Below are positions 1 to 12,259 of a stretch of 64,000 nt of DNA, piece after piece; positions within the stretch are counted from its first letter, which is position 1; each line of letters starts with the position of its first letter. The notes below the pieces were generated by a model. It searched no databases and had not been told where the DNA came from. It worked only from the letters and a program-made list of their open reading frames with translations. Position numbers and translations under genes: made by a program. Source of the stretch: Lolium rigidum. Lineage: Eukaryota > Streptophyta > Magnoliopsida > Poales > Poaceae. The stretch covers positions 392,690,249 through 392,754,248 of the forward strand of contig NC_061510.1 in assembly GCF_022539505.1 (NCBI RefSeq). Reading direction: 5' to 3'.

Positions 1-2
1 AG

Positions 3-119
3 TTCAACCCCGACGCCGGCACGCCGGAGGAGCGCGCAGAGGTCGATAGGCTGCGTGAGGACTTCACCAAGCACCGGTTCACCAAGAAGGAGTCTCAGGA
101 TCTCCTCCTACGCTTGCAG
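3..119 (+). CDS. Oxidosqualene cyclase gene, exon 1 (3' part)
   Basis: This is the 3' end of the first exon of an oxidosqualene cyclase (cycloartenol or beta-amyrin synthase type). The enzyme folds 2,3-oxidosqualene into sterol or triterpene skeletons at the endoplasmic reticulum. The frame starting at base 3 encodes 39 residues with the family's N-terminal pattern [14 protein letters not shown], then FTKHRF, KKxSxDLLLRLQ. The exon ends in CAG at 119 and is followed by a GTATAT donor. Phase 0 is kept into the exon at 1959, whose first residues YAK are what family members have after LQ. The start codon lies before the window. Which product the enzyme makes cannot be told from this piece. Confidence 0.85.
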
Positions 120-1958
120 GTATATTCTTGTTTTCGAATGCATGAAACGAGTGCCAAAAGGCTAGTTTCAGTGGGACTAAATTATAGTAATAAATTTAAA
201 AATACATATGAACCCGGTAAGGTAATATATATGTATGCAGTGGCGGACGTAGAGCTAAAGTAACCCGCTGTCACTATAAAAAAAACCACGCATAATTCTC
301 ACCTCCAACTAGAGTGTCACAGACTAGGAAAGAATGCAGTTTTTACGCGTGTCCTGTGAGTCTGTGACCCCTCCTGGGTCCTGGCCTAAGCTGGGTACGC
401 CCTTGTATGCGTGTGATAACATAGGGATCTTTACCCGCAAAAAAAAAAAAAAAACATAGGGATCTTTATTTATATTATTTATGTAGTCAAATTTATTGGG
501 AGGCGCTATGTGATGATAACATTTTACGTTAGCATTTGTCTCTCTTCTTTATAATTACATGCCTTATCATATTTTTGCACTATGGGTAGTTTGAGTGCCA
601 GAGATTAGTGATCACCAATACCAAAGATTACACGTGGCAGGCTATTTCCTGAATGGACACAGCTCCTCTAGCGTAAGTCACCTTGCGTTGGGTCGCTGAC
701 GAGCACGTCCCAACTGGTACGTCGAAGGATCCAATCGTTCCAAAATATATAAAATAAACTAAATTTTTCCTTGGTATGATAATATGATTAATATGTAAAT
801 ACAGCTGTACCGAGCTTAGCTTTGGCAGTATTTCTATCAACTATGCAAATCATAATGAAGTTTTGCACACCAACACAAATATAAATTTAAGTTGAGGTTA
901 ATTAAGGCCTCCTTTGACTTGGAGAAACAATATATGAGCTTTGGAGGATCTAGATACTAAACGATATCTTACTTTGAATATATCCGACATAATGGATATT
1001 TTTTTCAGTCCAATTCCAAAAAAAAAGTTCTATGATGGCAGTATTCCACTAAGTATAGCCAAAGGTAAGGAATTCTTTAATCTAGATATGCCGCTTATAA
1101 TTAAAACTTATCTTTGGATAATTAACTTTTTGATAGAAAAAATAAATTATTTATGTCGTATTATGTACTTGTGTAATGTAGTATTCTACTAACTTAATTT
1201 AAGCTGACAAAAAATGCATGGAAATGTATTTTTTATTCTGTTTCATTTATCCATATTTTTACATGTTATATTAACTATAATATTTTAATAAATTGGTTTG
1301 AAGTTACCAAAAAATTAGAATGCATTTGTAACATGAAATTGAGGGAGTAACCGTTATATTGCTCTCAAGTTTGCATTTTTTTTTTACGCACGAGCTGTAC
1401 CAAACACATAGCGCACCAAACATGTTTTTAGTACTCCCTCTGGTCCTAAATATAAGCCATATAGTTTTTGGCACAGAAATTAAGAAACACATATTTAGGA
1501 AAAAATATACCATGTTTGGCTAGGATTAACCCTAGGTAATTGCCGTGAGCTAATATAGGACCTTGCATAAGATAAGTAAACCTAATCAAATCTCCAAAAA
1601 TATTGTCCATACAAGTAGAGCAATCCAATAAACCTTATATTCTGAAATTTTTCTCAAAAAACTATATGGCTTATATATAGGAACGGAGGGAGTAATTAAT
1701 ATTATATGTCTCAACTATAATTTTTTTGGTTTGAAGTCAGAACAAAAAAATTATAATGCATTGTATCACGGAAATGAGGCAGTAACTATTACATTGCTCT
1801 CAATTTTGTATTTTTTTATGCATGAGCAATACCGATCACATAGCGCACCAAACATGATTTTTGGTTATTAATATTATACAATAATACCTCTATGTCAATT
1901 TTTTCACATTGTTCATCACCCACTATAAAATACTGACAACACACCATTTTTATGTCAG
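120..1958 (+). other. Intron 1 of the oxidosqualene cyclase gene
   Basis: This 1839-bp AT-rich interval runs from a GTATAT donor to a TATGTCAG acceptor and joins two exons in phase 0. It holds a Stowaway MITE (1434-1692) flanked by a diverged direct duplication. About 1265-1432 and 1700-1870 share the order 'ggtttgaagt', 'aatgcat', 'ttgctctcaa' and 'cacatagcgcaccaaacatg'. No coding sequence was recognised; the short open frames look random. Confidence 0.75.
1434..1692. mobile_element. Stowaway (Tc1/Mariner) MITE
   Basis: This 259-bp element has terminal inverted repeats of about 40 bp. It starts CTCCCTCTGGTCCTAAATAT, ends in the inverse of CTCCCTCCGTTCCTATATAT, and both arms continue into AAGCCATATAGTTTTT. 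It is flanked by TA on both sides (1432-1433 and 1693-1694), the Tc1/Mariner target duplication. There is no coding capacity. The CTCCCTC terminus is the hallmark of grass Stowaway families. Confidence 0.92.
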
Positions 1959-2144
1959 TATGCAAAACTAAACCATCCTTCGGTGGAAGTTCCAATCATG
2001 AAGCTTGAAAACAGTACGGAACTAACGGAGGAGATTATATCTGTTCCATTGCGGCGGGCTCTAAATCAGTGGTTTATTCTACAAGCGCATGATGGGCATT
2101 GGCCCGGCGAATACACTGGCATTATGTTCATTATGCCTGTTATG
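1959..2144 (+). CDS. Oxidosqualene cyclase gene, exon 2
   Basis: This exon encodes 62 residues between a CAG acceptor (1956-1958) and a GTAAGT donor (2145). It carries the conserved segment LRRALNQWFILQAHDGHWPG, where QAxDGHWPG is a diagnostic N-terminal signature of plant oxidosqualene cyclases. The next residues EYTGIMFIMPVM replace the more usual DYGGPMFLMPGL, so the gene may be a diverged triterpene synthase rather than the sterol enzyme. Both ends are phase 0 and there are no internal stops. Later exons, including the DCTAE catalytic region, were not found in the window. The sequence after 2144 runs as intron into a gap and then transposons, so the gene is either very large, truncated or misassembled here. 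Confidence 0.85.
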
Positions 2145-3107
2145 GTAAGTATTTCATTTAAATAATATGAACTAGAAATTTTTCCATAAAGAAAGTATTA
2201 TTGATATTATCATATATTTTCAAGCGATTCATCCGTACAAAATATTGTCCACTCGCGCAGAGTGTATGGCCAAAATGAACAAGTCATGTATATTTTTAAA
2301 TGTTTTACAATTACTTTGTAAACTTAATAATATAAAAAATGTCTACAATAAAATTCTAGCATCCATTACATTTTTCAGAACTCTCATGAATATTTTTTTT
2401 GAACCCGAGATTATTTTTGAACAAGATATGTCATACTTTTCTTTGGAAACCATGAATATTTTTTAACATGAACGTTTTTTTAAATCCAGGAACATAGTTT
2501 GTCGTACCATAGAAAATTTCTTTAATATGTGAACATCCTTTTTATCGAACCCGTGAAGTCTTCTAAAATACAAACATATTTTTGAGATAAATGAGTATTT
2601 TAAATGTTCACGCCTCTCAAAAATTTGTTCATGTACCGATAATAAGATAAGAAAATTAGAAATTAAAATTAAAAGGAATCGATGGAGCATTTTTCAACTC
2701 GCATGAACTTTTTTGTAGCCTCGAACATTTTATGAATGTGGGAATGTACTTTTATCAATTAATATTATAATTTTCTGAATTCACGAGCATACTTTTTTCA
2801 AACTTGTGAACATATTTTTGAATTGGGTACGTAATTCTCAAACTCGCTGACATTTTTTTGAATTATTGAACGTTTTTTGGAACATTTTATAATAAACATA
2901 AACTTATTTTCGACATTTATGAATATTTATTACATGCTCACATATTTTAAAAAATATCAATGAATCCATGAAAAAAGTAAATACAAAATAGAAAATGAAA
3001 ATAAACATGAAAAGACAAACACAAAAATGGAATGAAAAAGTAAATGTTTGTGTATCATAAGAAATATTAATGTATTTATGGAAAAAAGTATAACAAAGGT
3101 GAAAGTC
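2145..3107. repeat. AT-rich degenerate repeats, putative intron 2
   Basis: Following the GTAAGT donor, this stretch is AT-rich and holds many loose copies of a motif such as 'atgaacattttttgaa' or 'cacgaacatttttt' (densest at about 2380-2930). This type of low-complexity sequence is common in Triticeae introns and intergenic DNA. No exon of the cyclase was recognised before the gap at 3108. Confidence 0.6.
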
Positions 3108-3207
3108 NNNNNNNNNNNNNNNNNNNNNNNNNNNNNNNNNNNNNNNNNNNNNNNNNNNNNNNNNNNNNNNNNNNNNNNNNNNNNNNNNNNNNNNNNNNNN
3201 NNNNNNN
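3108..3207. other. Assembly gap (100 N)
   Basis: A run of exactly 100 N, the usual placeholder for a scaffold join of unknown length. The DNA after it does not continue the sequence before it. Confidence 1.
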
Positions 3208-5421
3208 AGTTCACACAAGTGTTTGCTTCTTGAGGTGGAGAGAAATAGGTGAACTGACTCAACATTGAAAGTAAAAGAATGGTCCTCATAGAGGAAAAGC
3301 ATCGATTGCTATATTTGTGCTAGAGCTTTGATTTTGAAAACATGAAACAATTTTGTCAACGGTAGTAATAAAGCATATGCATCATGTAAATTATATCTTA
3401 TAAGTTGCAAGCCTCATGCATAGTGTACTAATAGTGCCCGCACCTTGTCCTAATTAGCTTGGACTACCTGGATTATCACCGCAATACATATGCTTTAACC
3501 AAGTATCACAAAGGGGTACCTCTATGCCGCCTGTACAAAGGTCTAAGGAGAAAGCTCGCATTTGGATTTCTCGCTTTTGATTATTCTCAACTTAGACATC
3601 CATACCGGGACAACATAGACAACGAGATAATGGACTCCTCTTTTAATGCTTTAAGCATTCAACAACAATTAATTCTTTTCTCATTAGAGATTTGAGGATG
3701 TTTGTCCAAAGCTGAAACTTCCACCATGGAACATGGCTTTAGTTAGCGGCCCAATGTTCTTCTCTCACAATATGCATGCTCAAACCATTCAACTCGGTGT
3801 AGATCGCCCTTACTTCGGACAAGACGAACATGCATAGCAACTCACATGAAATTCAACAATGAGTTGATGGCGTTCCCCGATAAACATGGTTATCGCACAA
3901 CAAGCAACTTAATAAGAGATAAAGTGCATAATTACATATTCAATACCACAATAGTTTTTAAGCTATTTGTCCCATGAGCTATATATTGCAAAGGTGAATG
4001 ATGGAATTTTAAAGGTAGCACTCAAGCAATTTACTTTGGAATGGCTGGAAAATACCATGTAGTAGGTAGGTATGGTGGACACAAATGGCATAGTGGTTGG
4101 CTCAAGTATTTTGGATGCATGAGAAGTATTCCCTCTCGATACAAGGTTTAGGCTAGCAAGGCTTGTTAGAAACAAACACAAGGATGAACCGGTGCAGCAA
4201 AACTCACATAAAAGACATATTGAAAACATTATAAAACTCTACACCGTCTTCCTTGTTGTTCAAACTCAATACTAGAAATTATCTAGACCTTAGAGAAACC
4301 AATTATGCAAACCAAATTTTAGCATGCTCTATGTATTTCTTCATTAATGGGTGCAAAGCATATGATGCAAGAGCTTAAACATGAGCACAACAATTGCCAA
4401 GTATCACATTACCCAAGACATTATAGCAATTACTACATGTATCATTTTCCAATTCCAACCATATAACAATTTAACGAAGGAGAAACTTCGCCATGAATAC
4501 TATGAGTAGAAACCAAGGACATACTTGTCCATATGCTACAGCGGAGCGTGTATCTCTCCCATAAAGTGAATGCTAGGATCCATTTTATTCAAACAAAACA
4601 AAAACAAAAACAAACCGACGCTCCAAGAAAAAGCACATAAGATGTGATGGAATAAAAATATAGTTTCGGGGAGGAACCTGATAATGTTGTCGATGAAGAA
4701 GGGGATGCCTTGGGCATCCCCAAGCTTAGACGCTTGAGTCTTCTTGATATATGCAGGGGTGAACCACCGGGTGCATCCCCAAGCTTAGAGCTTTCACTCT
4801 CCTTGATCATGTTGCATCATACTCCTCTCTTGATCCTTGAAAACTTCCTCCACACCAAACTCGAAACAACTCATTAGAGGGTTAGTGCACAATATAAATT
4901 GACATATTCAGAGGTGACACAATCATTCTTAACACTTCTGGACATTGCATAATGCTACTGGACATTAGTGGATCAAAGAAATTCATCCAACATAGCGAAA
5001 GAGGCAATGCGAAATAAAAGGCAGAATCTGTCAAAACAGAACAGTTCGTATTGACGAATTTTAAAATGGCACCAGACTTGCTCAAATGAAAATGCTCAAA
5101 TTGAATGAAAGTTGCGTACATATCTGAGGATCATGCACGTAAATTGGCATAATTTTCTGAGCTTCCTGCAGGGCAGTGGGCTCAGATTCGTGACAGCAAA
5201 GAAATCTGGAACTGCGCAGTAATCCAAATCTAGTACTTACTTTTCTATCAACGGCTTAACTTGGCACAACAAAACTCAAAACTAAGATAAGGAGAGGTTG
5301 CTACAGTAGTAAACAACTTCCAAGACACAAAATAAAAACAAAGTACTGTAGGTAAAAACATGGGTTGTCTCCCATAAGCGCTTTTCTTTAACGCCTTTCA
5401 GCTAGGCGCGGAAAGTGTGTA
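3208..5421 (-). repeat. Non-coding 3' internal region of the Sabrina-like element
   Basis: About 2.2 kb without a credible gene, lying 3' of the protease in element orientation. It is paralogous to 58050-60200 in the second element. It contains two copies of GCATCCCCAAGCTTAG (4714-4729 and 4773-4788), identical to the polypurine-tract region that abuts the LTR of the second element. The first 215 bases (3208-3422) are the reverse complement of 33252-33466. Confidence 0.8.
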
Positions 5422-6132
5422 TCAAGTAACATCGAGAGATGAAGCATCAACATCATAATTTGTTCTAATAATAGAATCATAAGGTACCTTCATTCTCTTT
5501 CTAGGGAAGTGTTCCATACCTTTCTTGAGAGGAAATTGATATTTTATATTTCCTTCCCTCATATCAATAATAGCACCAACGAGTTCGAAGAAAAGGTCTT
5601 CCCAATATAATTGGACAAGATGCATTGCATTCAATATCCAAGACAACAAAATCAACGGGAACAAGGTTATTGTTAACGGTAATGCGAACATTATCAACTT
5701 TACCCAAAGGTTTCTTTGTAGAATGATCGGCAAGATTAACATCCAAATAACAATTTTTCGGCGGTGGCAAGTCAAGCATATTATAAATTTTCTTCGGCAT
5801 AACGAAATACTTGCACCAAGATCACATAAAGCATTACAATCAAAATCTTTAACCTTCATCTTAATGATGGGCTCCCAACCATCTTCTAGCTTTTTAGGAA
5901 TAGAGGCTTCGCGCTCTAGTTTCTCTTCTCTAGCTTTTATGAGAGCATTTGTAATATGATGCGTGAAAGCCAAATTTATAGCACTAGCATTAGGACTTTT
6001 AGCAAGTTTTTGCAAGAACTTTATAACTTCAGAGATGTGGCAATCATCAAAATTCAAACCATTATAATCTAAAGCAATGGGATCATCATCCCCAATGTTG
6101 GAAAAAATTTCAGCGAGCTTTATCACGGGCAA
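5422..6132 (-). pseudogene. Retropepsin-like domain of the Sabrina-like element
   Basis: The minus-strand frame encodes a gag-protease linker and an aspartic-protease-like fold. The active-site region reads CDLGASIS rather than the canonical DTGAS, as in plant Gypsy relatives of this type. Further on, VPVDFVVLDIECN and PIILGRPFLRT mark the second half of the retropepsin domain. These two halves lie in different frames (the second is at 5564-5800), so there is a frameshift and the protein is broken. It ends with VDASSLDVT before a stop, and no RT follows. Confidence 0.75.
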
Positions 6133-6144
6133 TTTCAGCGGTTT

Positions 6145-7543
6145 TAGCGGTTTCGAGGCAGTTTTTCGCGCTTTGCATTAGAAGTGGAAACATTGCTAAC
6201 ACCAATTCTTTTATTAGTATGAGTAGGAGGTGCAGCAACATGTGTAGCATTAGCATTACTAGTGGTGGTAATAGTCCAAACTTTAGCTATATTCTTCTCT
6301 TTAGCTAGTTTTTCATTTTCTTCTCTATCCCACCTAGCACGCAGTTCAGCCATTAATCTTATATTCTCATTAATTCTAACTTGAATGGCATTTGCTGTAG
6401 TAGCAATCTTATTATGATGATTCTCATTAGGCAAAACTTTTGATTTCAAAAGATCAACATCGGCAGACAAGACTATCGACTTTAGAAGCAAGTATATCAA
6501 TTTTCCCAAGCTTTTCTTCAACGAGATTTGTTAAAAGCAGTTTGTGTACCAATAAATTCTTTAAGCATGGCTTCAAGTCCAGGGGGTGAGTTCCTATTAT
6601 TGTTGTAAGAATTTCCATAAGAATTACCATAGCCGTTGCCATTATTATAAGGATATGGCCTATAGTTGTTACTAGAATTGTTCGGTAAGCATTGTTGTTG
6701 AAATTATTATTTTTAATGAAGTTTACATCAACATGTTCTTCTTGTGCAACCAATGAAGCTAACGGAACATTATTAGGATCAATATTAGTCCTATCATTCA
6801 CAAGCATAGACATAATAACATCAATCTTATCACTCAAGGAAGAGGTTTCTTCGACGGAATTTACCTTCTTACCTTGTGGAGCTCTTTCCGTGTGCCATTC
6901 AGAGTAGTTGATCATCATATTATCAAGAAGCTTTGTTGCTTCACCAAGAGTGATGGACATAAAGGTACCTCCAGCAGCTGAATCCAATAAATTCCGTGAA
7001 GAAAAATTTAGTCCTGCATAGAAGGTTTGGATGATCATCCAAGTAGTCGAGTCCATGGGTTGGGCAATTTTTAACCGAGAGATTTCATTCTTTCCCAAGC
7101 TTGAGCAACATGTTCAGTATCTAATTGTTTAAAATTCATTATGCTACTCCTCAAAGATATAATTTTAGCAGGGGGATAATATCTACCAATAAAAGCATCC
7201 TTGCATTTAGTCCATGAATCAATACTATTCTTAGGCGAGAGATAGCAACCAATCTTTAGCTCTTCCTCTTAATGAGAAAGGGAACAATTTTAGTTTAATA
7301 ATATCACCATCTACATCTTTATATTTTTGCATTTCGCATAGTTCAACAAAATTATTAAGATGGGCAGCAGCATCATCAGAACTAATTCCGAGAAAATTGA
7401 TCTTTCATGACAAGATTCGGTAAAGCAGGTTTAATTTCAAAGAATTCTGCTGTAGTAGCAGGTGGAGCAATAGGTGTGCATAAGAAATCATTATTATTTG
7501 TGGTTGTGAAGTCACACAACTTAGTATTTTCAGCGTTGGCCAT
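6145..7543 (-). pseudogene. Degraded gag of the Sabrina-like element
   Basis: The likely start is the ATG complementary to 7541-7543 (MANAENTKLCDF...), about 230 bp from the primer site. The frame breaks after roughly 50 codons. Gag resumes around 7098-6454 with TTWMIIQTFYAGLNFSSRNL and GEATKLLDNMM, typical of the capsid region of plant Gypsy elements. A C-terminal part follows at 6521-6144 in another frame. The 7100-7400 part shows gag coding in scattered frames. Multiple frameshifts and stops make this a dead copy. Confidence 0.75.
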
Positions 7544-7771
7544 TTTAGCAACAGTAAATAAAGCAAACTAGATAAAGTAAATGCAAGTAAACTAATTTTT
7601 TTGTGTTTTCGATATAGCAAACAAGATAGCAAATAAAGTAAAACTAGCAACTAATTTTTTTGTATTATTTTGATTTAGTGCAGCAAACAAAGTAGTAAAT
7701 AAAATAAAGCAAGACAAAAACAAAGTAAAGAGATTGAGAAGTGGAGACTCCCCTTGCGGCGTGTCTTGATC

Positions 7772-7789
7772 TCCCCGGCAACGGCGCCA
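7772..7789 (-). other. Primer binding site, tRNA-Asp type
   Basis: On the minus strand this reads TGGCGCCGTTGCCGGGGA, complementary to the 3' end of plant tRNA-Asp (ending CCCCGGCAACGGCGCCA). It lies 11 bases from the LTR edge at 7801 and identifies this LTR as the 5' one, so the internal region runs toward lower coordinates. Confidence 0.93.
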
Positions 7790-7800
7790 GAAAAAGAGCT

Positions 7801-9394
7801 TGATGGCGTGTATTTCACACGTTCGTTGGGCAACCCCAAGAGGAAGGTATGATGCGCACAGCAGCAAGTTTTCCCTCGAGAAAGAAACCAAGGTTTATCG
7901 AACCGAGGAGGAGCCAAGAAGCACGTTGAAGGTTGATGGCGGCGGGATGTAGTGCGGCGCAACACCGGGGATTCGGCGCCAACGTGGAACCTGCACAACA
8001 CAACCAAACTACTTTGCCCCAACGAAACGGTGAGGTTGTCAATCTCACCGGCTTGCTTGTAACAAAGGATTAACCGTATTGTGTGGAAGATGATTGTTTG
8101 CGAGAAAACGGTAGAACAAGTATTGCGGTAGATTGTATTTCGGTAAAGAGAATTGGACCGGGGTCCACGGTTCACTAGAGGTGTCTCTCCCATAAGACGA
8201 ACGGCATGTTGGGTGAACAAATTACGGTTGGGCAATTGACAAATAAAGAGAGCATGACAATGCACATACATATCATGATGAGTATAGTGAGATTTAATTG
8301 GGCATTACGACAAAGTACATAGACCGCCATCCAAGCTGCATCTATGCCTAAAAAGTCCACCTTCGGGTTATCATCCGAACCCCCTCCGGTATTAAGTTGC
8401 AAGCAACGAGACAATTGCATTAAGTATGGTGCGTAATGTAATCAACAACTACATCCTTAGACATAGCATCAATGTTTTATCCCTAGTGGCAACGACACAA
8501 CACAACCTTAGAACTTTACGTCACTTGTCCCGGGTGTCAATGCGGGCATGAACCCACTATCGAGCATAAGTACTCCCTCTTGGAGTTAAAAGTAAAAACT
8601 TGGCCAGAGCCTCTACTAGAAACGGAGAGCATGCAAGATCATAAACAACACATGTATAACTTTGATAATCAACATAACAAGTATTCTCTATTCATCGGAT
8701 CCCAACAAACGCAACATATAGAATTACATATAGATGATCTTGATCATGATAGGCAGCTCACAAGATCCGACAATGATAGCACAATGGGGAGAAGACAACC
8801 ATCTAGCTACTGCTATGGACCCATAGTCCGGGGGTAGACTACTCACACATCACACCGGAGGCGACCATGGCGGCGTAGAGTCCTCCGGGAGATGAATCCC
8901 CTCTCCGGCGGGGTGCCGGAGGCGATCTCTGGATCCCCGAGATGGGATCGGCGGCGACGGCGTCTCAGTAATGTTTTCGGTATCGTGGCTCTCGGTACGG
9001 GGGGTTTCGTCACGGAGGCTATTTGTAGGCGGAAGGGCAGGTCGAGAGGCGGCACGGGGGGCCCACACCACAGGGCCGCGCGGCCAAGGGGGGGCCACGC
9101 CGCCCTAGGGTTTGGCTCCCCCGTGGCCCCTCTTCGTCTCGTCTTCGGTCTTCTGGAAGCTTCGTGAGAAAATAGGCCTCTGGGCTTTTATTTCGTCCAA
9201 TTCCGAGAATATTTCTTTACTAGGATTTCTGAAACCAAAAACAGCGAAAACGACAAGCGGCACTTCGGCATCTTGTTAATAGGTTAGTTCCAGAAAATGC
9301 ACGAATATGATATAAAGTGTGCATAAAACATGTAGATAACATCAATAATGTGGCATGGAACACAAGAAATTATCGATACGTTGGAGACGTATCA
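7801..9394 (-). repeat. 5' LTR of the Sabrina-like element
   Basis: A 1594-bp LTR on the minus strand, beginning TGATACGTCTCCAACGTATC and ending CACGCCATCA. It is exactly as long as the plus-strand LTR at 33855-35448 and clearly homologous throughout. The CTACAAATAGCC-type stretch near 9020-9035 is a plausible core-promoter region. No coding function; open frames inside it are incidental. Confidence 0.93.
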
Positions 9395-11217
9395 GTCAGC
9401 CATGACATTAGCTTTGCCTGGAGTGTAGCTGATAGACAGATCAAAGTCCTTGATGGTTTCCATCCATCTCGTTTGACGGAGGTTCAAGTTGGGTTGGGTG
9501 AAGATGTATTTGAGACTCTTGTGGTCGGTGAAGATCTCACATTTGTTGCCCAACAAGTATTGGCGCCATGTTATTAAAGCATGTAACACGGCTGCAAGCT
9601 CGAGATCATGTGTGGGATAGTTGAGTTCATGCTTTTTCAACTGACGAGAAGCATACGCCACAACTTGACGTTCTTGCATGAGGACAGCACCTAGTCCATG
9701 AAGAGAGGCATCACAGAATATCTGGAAAGGTTTAGAAGTATCTGGAAGAACCAGGACAGGTGTGGAAGTGAGCTTCTGCTTGAGGAGATCAAAGCTTTCT
9801 TGGCATTGAGGAGACCAAAGGAACTTCTTGTCTTTCTTCAGGAGATCGGTAAGAGGCTTGGCGATCTTGGAGAAATTCTCAACAAAGCGGCGGCGATAAC
9901 TTGCCAAACCGAGGAAACTTCTCACTTGCTTGACATTCTTCGGAGGAAGCCATTCAACGATCGCCTTGACGGTTTCAGGATTGACAGCAATGCCTTTTCC
10001 CGAAATGACATGGCCAAGATAGACGACTTGAGGAAACCAAAATTCACACTTGGAGAACTTGGCATAGAGACGGTGTTCACGAAGCTTCATGAGGATGAGG
10101 CGAAGATGCTCTTCATGCTCCTCATTGGACTTGGAGTAGACAAGGATATCATCAAGATAGACTACCACAAACTTGTCGATGTACTCCATGAAAATGTAGT
10201 TCATCAACCGAGAGAAAATGGCAGGAGCATTAATGAGGCCAAAGGACATGACGGTGTATTCGTAGAGACCATAACGAGTTTTGAAGGCTGTCTTGGGTAC
10301 ATCCTCCTTACGGATTTTAATTTGGTGATAACCACTTCTCAAATCCATCTTAGAGAACACAGTTGCACCCGCAAGCTGATCAAAGAGCTCATTGATGCGA
10401 GGAAGAGGATATGTATTCTTGACCGTTTTCTCATTGAGAGGGCGGTAATCAACCACCAATCGATCAGTTTTATCCTTTTTCTTCACGAAGATGGTAGGAC
10501 ATCCCCATGGAGAAGTGCTTGGCTGAATGAAACCAAGTTTTTGCAACTCATCAAGCTGCTTCTTGAGTTCAGCCAACTCATTTGGACCCATTTTGTATGG
10601 CCGCTTTGAGATAGGAGCTGTTCCAGGCTCTAGTTCAATGACGAACTCAACAGCCCTGTCAGGTGGCATACCTGGAAGTTCTTCAGGAAAGACATCAGGA
10701 AAGTCGCAAACCACCGGTATAGAATCAAGCTCCGGAAGAGAACTAGGATTCAAAGCAAAGAGCTGAACGGAAGGTGTTTGAGAAGGTGTATAGATCAAGG
10801 TTCCTGACGAAGTAGGAAGAGAAACTGAATGCTCAGCGCAATCAATGACAACTTTGTTGGCCTTCAATCCATGCCAAGGATGACATTAAAGCCGGAACTA
10901 AGAAGAAGAAAGAGGAAAACCTCAAACAACAAGTTAAAACTTTGATAGATGAAAGAATGTGACGCTCCGGTATCAAATAGAACTATAGCTGAAAAACGGT
11001 TGATAGGAAGGACGAGGAACCATTTGTCTTGTAAACCTGAAACATAACTTTTGTTGAACTTGAGATCTGCGTGGAACAGAAAGAGGGGTGGGAGGGCGGG
11101 AAACAAAACCTTCGGACGAGGCACGTAGGTGGGTTGCGCCGGAACAAAAAGATCAACACATTTATCGAATTTAACAAAACCCAATATTAGTGCTAGCGAG
11201 AACTTCAAAGGAAACAT
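9395..11217 (-). pseudogene. Gypsy polyprotein: protease, reverse transcriptase, RNase H
   Basis: The minus-strand reading starts with a retropepsin (FDTGASHSFI near 10985-10955, then NVILGMD at about 10870) and continues after a frame change near 10865 into a 491-codon open frame. The RT core is clear: [35 protein letters not shown] and the catalytic YLDDILVYS. RNase H follows with [13 protein letters not shown] and [11 protein letters not shown], ending at GKANVMAD. At that point the Sabrina-like LTR begins. The next residues of this polyprotein (ALSRKS...) occur at 35454 on the plus strand, so the gene is split by that insertion. Gag was not recognised upstream. It belongs to the Gypsy element nested in the CACTA transposon. 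Confidence 0.9.
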
Positions 11218-12259
11218 GAATATGACAAGATATCTTCAAGGTACAAGAATTCAAGTACACGAGAGGTAGCCATAACATGTCAAAGATTAGAATGATAGCA
11301 GCAACAGTACTTCACAAAGATACCTTGCGAGGTTTATGAAGTGCAGCTATACAGAAGTTTTTGCAATAGCAAGTGTCAATAACATGGGTCGTGTTGACAC
11401 TAGTTATGCATATTGGAAGGGAAACAACAAGGTATGATCTTGGCGAAAACAACTCCGGGGAAGGAAAGTTGATATATGCACCGGAACAAAAAGTGGTCAA
11501 GATAGCATCGGATCAAAGGAGAACAACATGTTCGTATGAAAATACCAACATGTCAAAGGAACAGATTATATGTGGAGATTGACAAAGGATGATAATGAAG
11601 CAACCATAGTACAGAATATTTTCAAAACACTTTTCCCTATGTCACTATGGTTTCCCACAAACACGTCCAAGCCTAGATGAAACAAGATAAGAATAGAGTA
11701 AAACCGTTGCTCTTCCTTACCAGAGGGTGGGTGGGTGGGGTAAGAAATAAAAGCAGAATTCCTACTCTCGCGCACAATTTTCCTATGTAGCTACTAAAAT
11801 ATGAGTTTCTAGACACAACTTCGTCCGCTGCAAGGGGCTCCTAAAGGCGATCCTGCTCGATACCAAGTCCGTAAGCCCCAGGAGTAGGAAAACCCAGAGC
11901 GCGCAGGTAAGAGGGGTTTATGTGCATGAGGTCACTACAAAGGATCGTGAGGTCGCCTCGCATTCCCAAGAATATGGGTAGGCCAAGCAACAGCTCGACA
12001 CGCCCATGCACACAACACCCACCTCAAAGGCTCACGATAGGCTTTCCAAGCCTGAGTGCTTCACCTTCCTGTGCACTTCACACATACACACACTGTGCAC
12101 AGGTTACGAGGGTAGAATACAGCTTGAATATCACAACATGACTATGTATGACACAAAAGATGGAAATAAGGTTCATATATATAGCAACGCTCTAATGAGC
12201 AAGGTCCAAATGACACTCAGAGGACACCTGTTCCAACATTACATCATACATAAGATAGC
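11218..12259 (-). other. Internal or LTR-type DNA of the Gypsy element, no gene seen
   Basis: About 1 kb upstream of the protease reading frame. No gag domain, zinc knuckle or long open frame is visible on the minus strand. The stretch between 11820 and 12100 (ggctcctaaaggcgatcctg and following) looks like LTR sequence of Triticeae Gypsy families, but I cannot place an LTR border. Confidence 0.45.

Larger units (their letters stand above)
3208..9394 (-). mobile_element. Sabrina-like Gypsy LTR retrotransposon, 5' part
   Basis: Read on the minus strand this is a 5' LTR (9394 to 7801), a tRNA-Asp primer site, a degraded gag, a retropepsin-like domain and about 2.2 kb of non-coding internal DNA that stops at the gap. 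The LTR sequence and gag type match the Triticeae Sabrina/WHAM/Laura group (family name from memory, not searched). No reverse transcriptase, RNase H or integrase was seen, so the copy is non-autonomous. The missing 3' end appears at 33252-35448 on the plus strand. Flanking bases 9395-9399 (CTGAC on the minus strand) match CCGAC at 35449-35453 as a target-site duplication. Confidence 0.88.

Noticed and set aside
7801..9394. Protein genes in the LTRs (frames of up to 198 codons)
   Set aside because: They lie across LTR promoter and leader sequence, recur in the other LTR with different frames, and have no domain.
9698..10609. A 303-codon plus-strand frame
   Set aside because: It is antisense to the clear reverse transcriptase on the minus strand and has no domain of its own.
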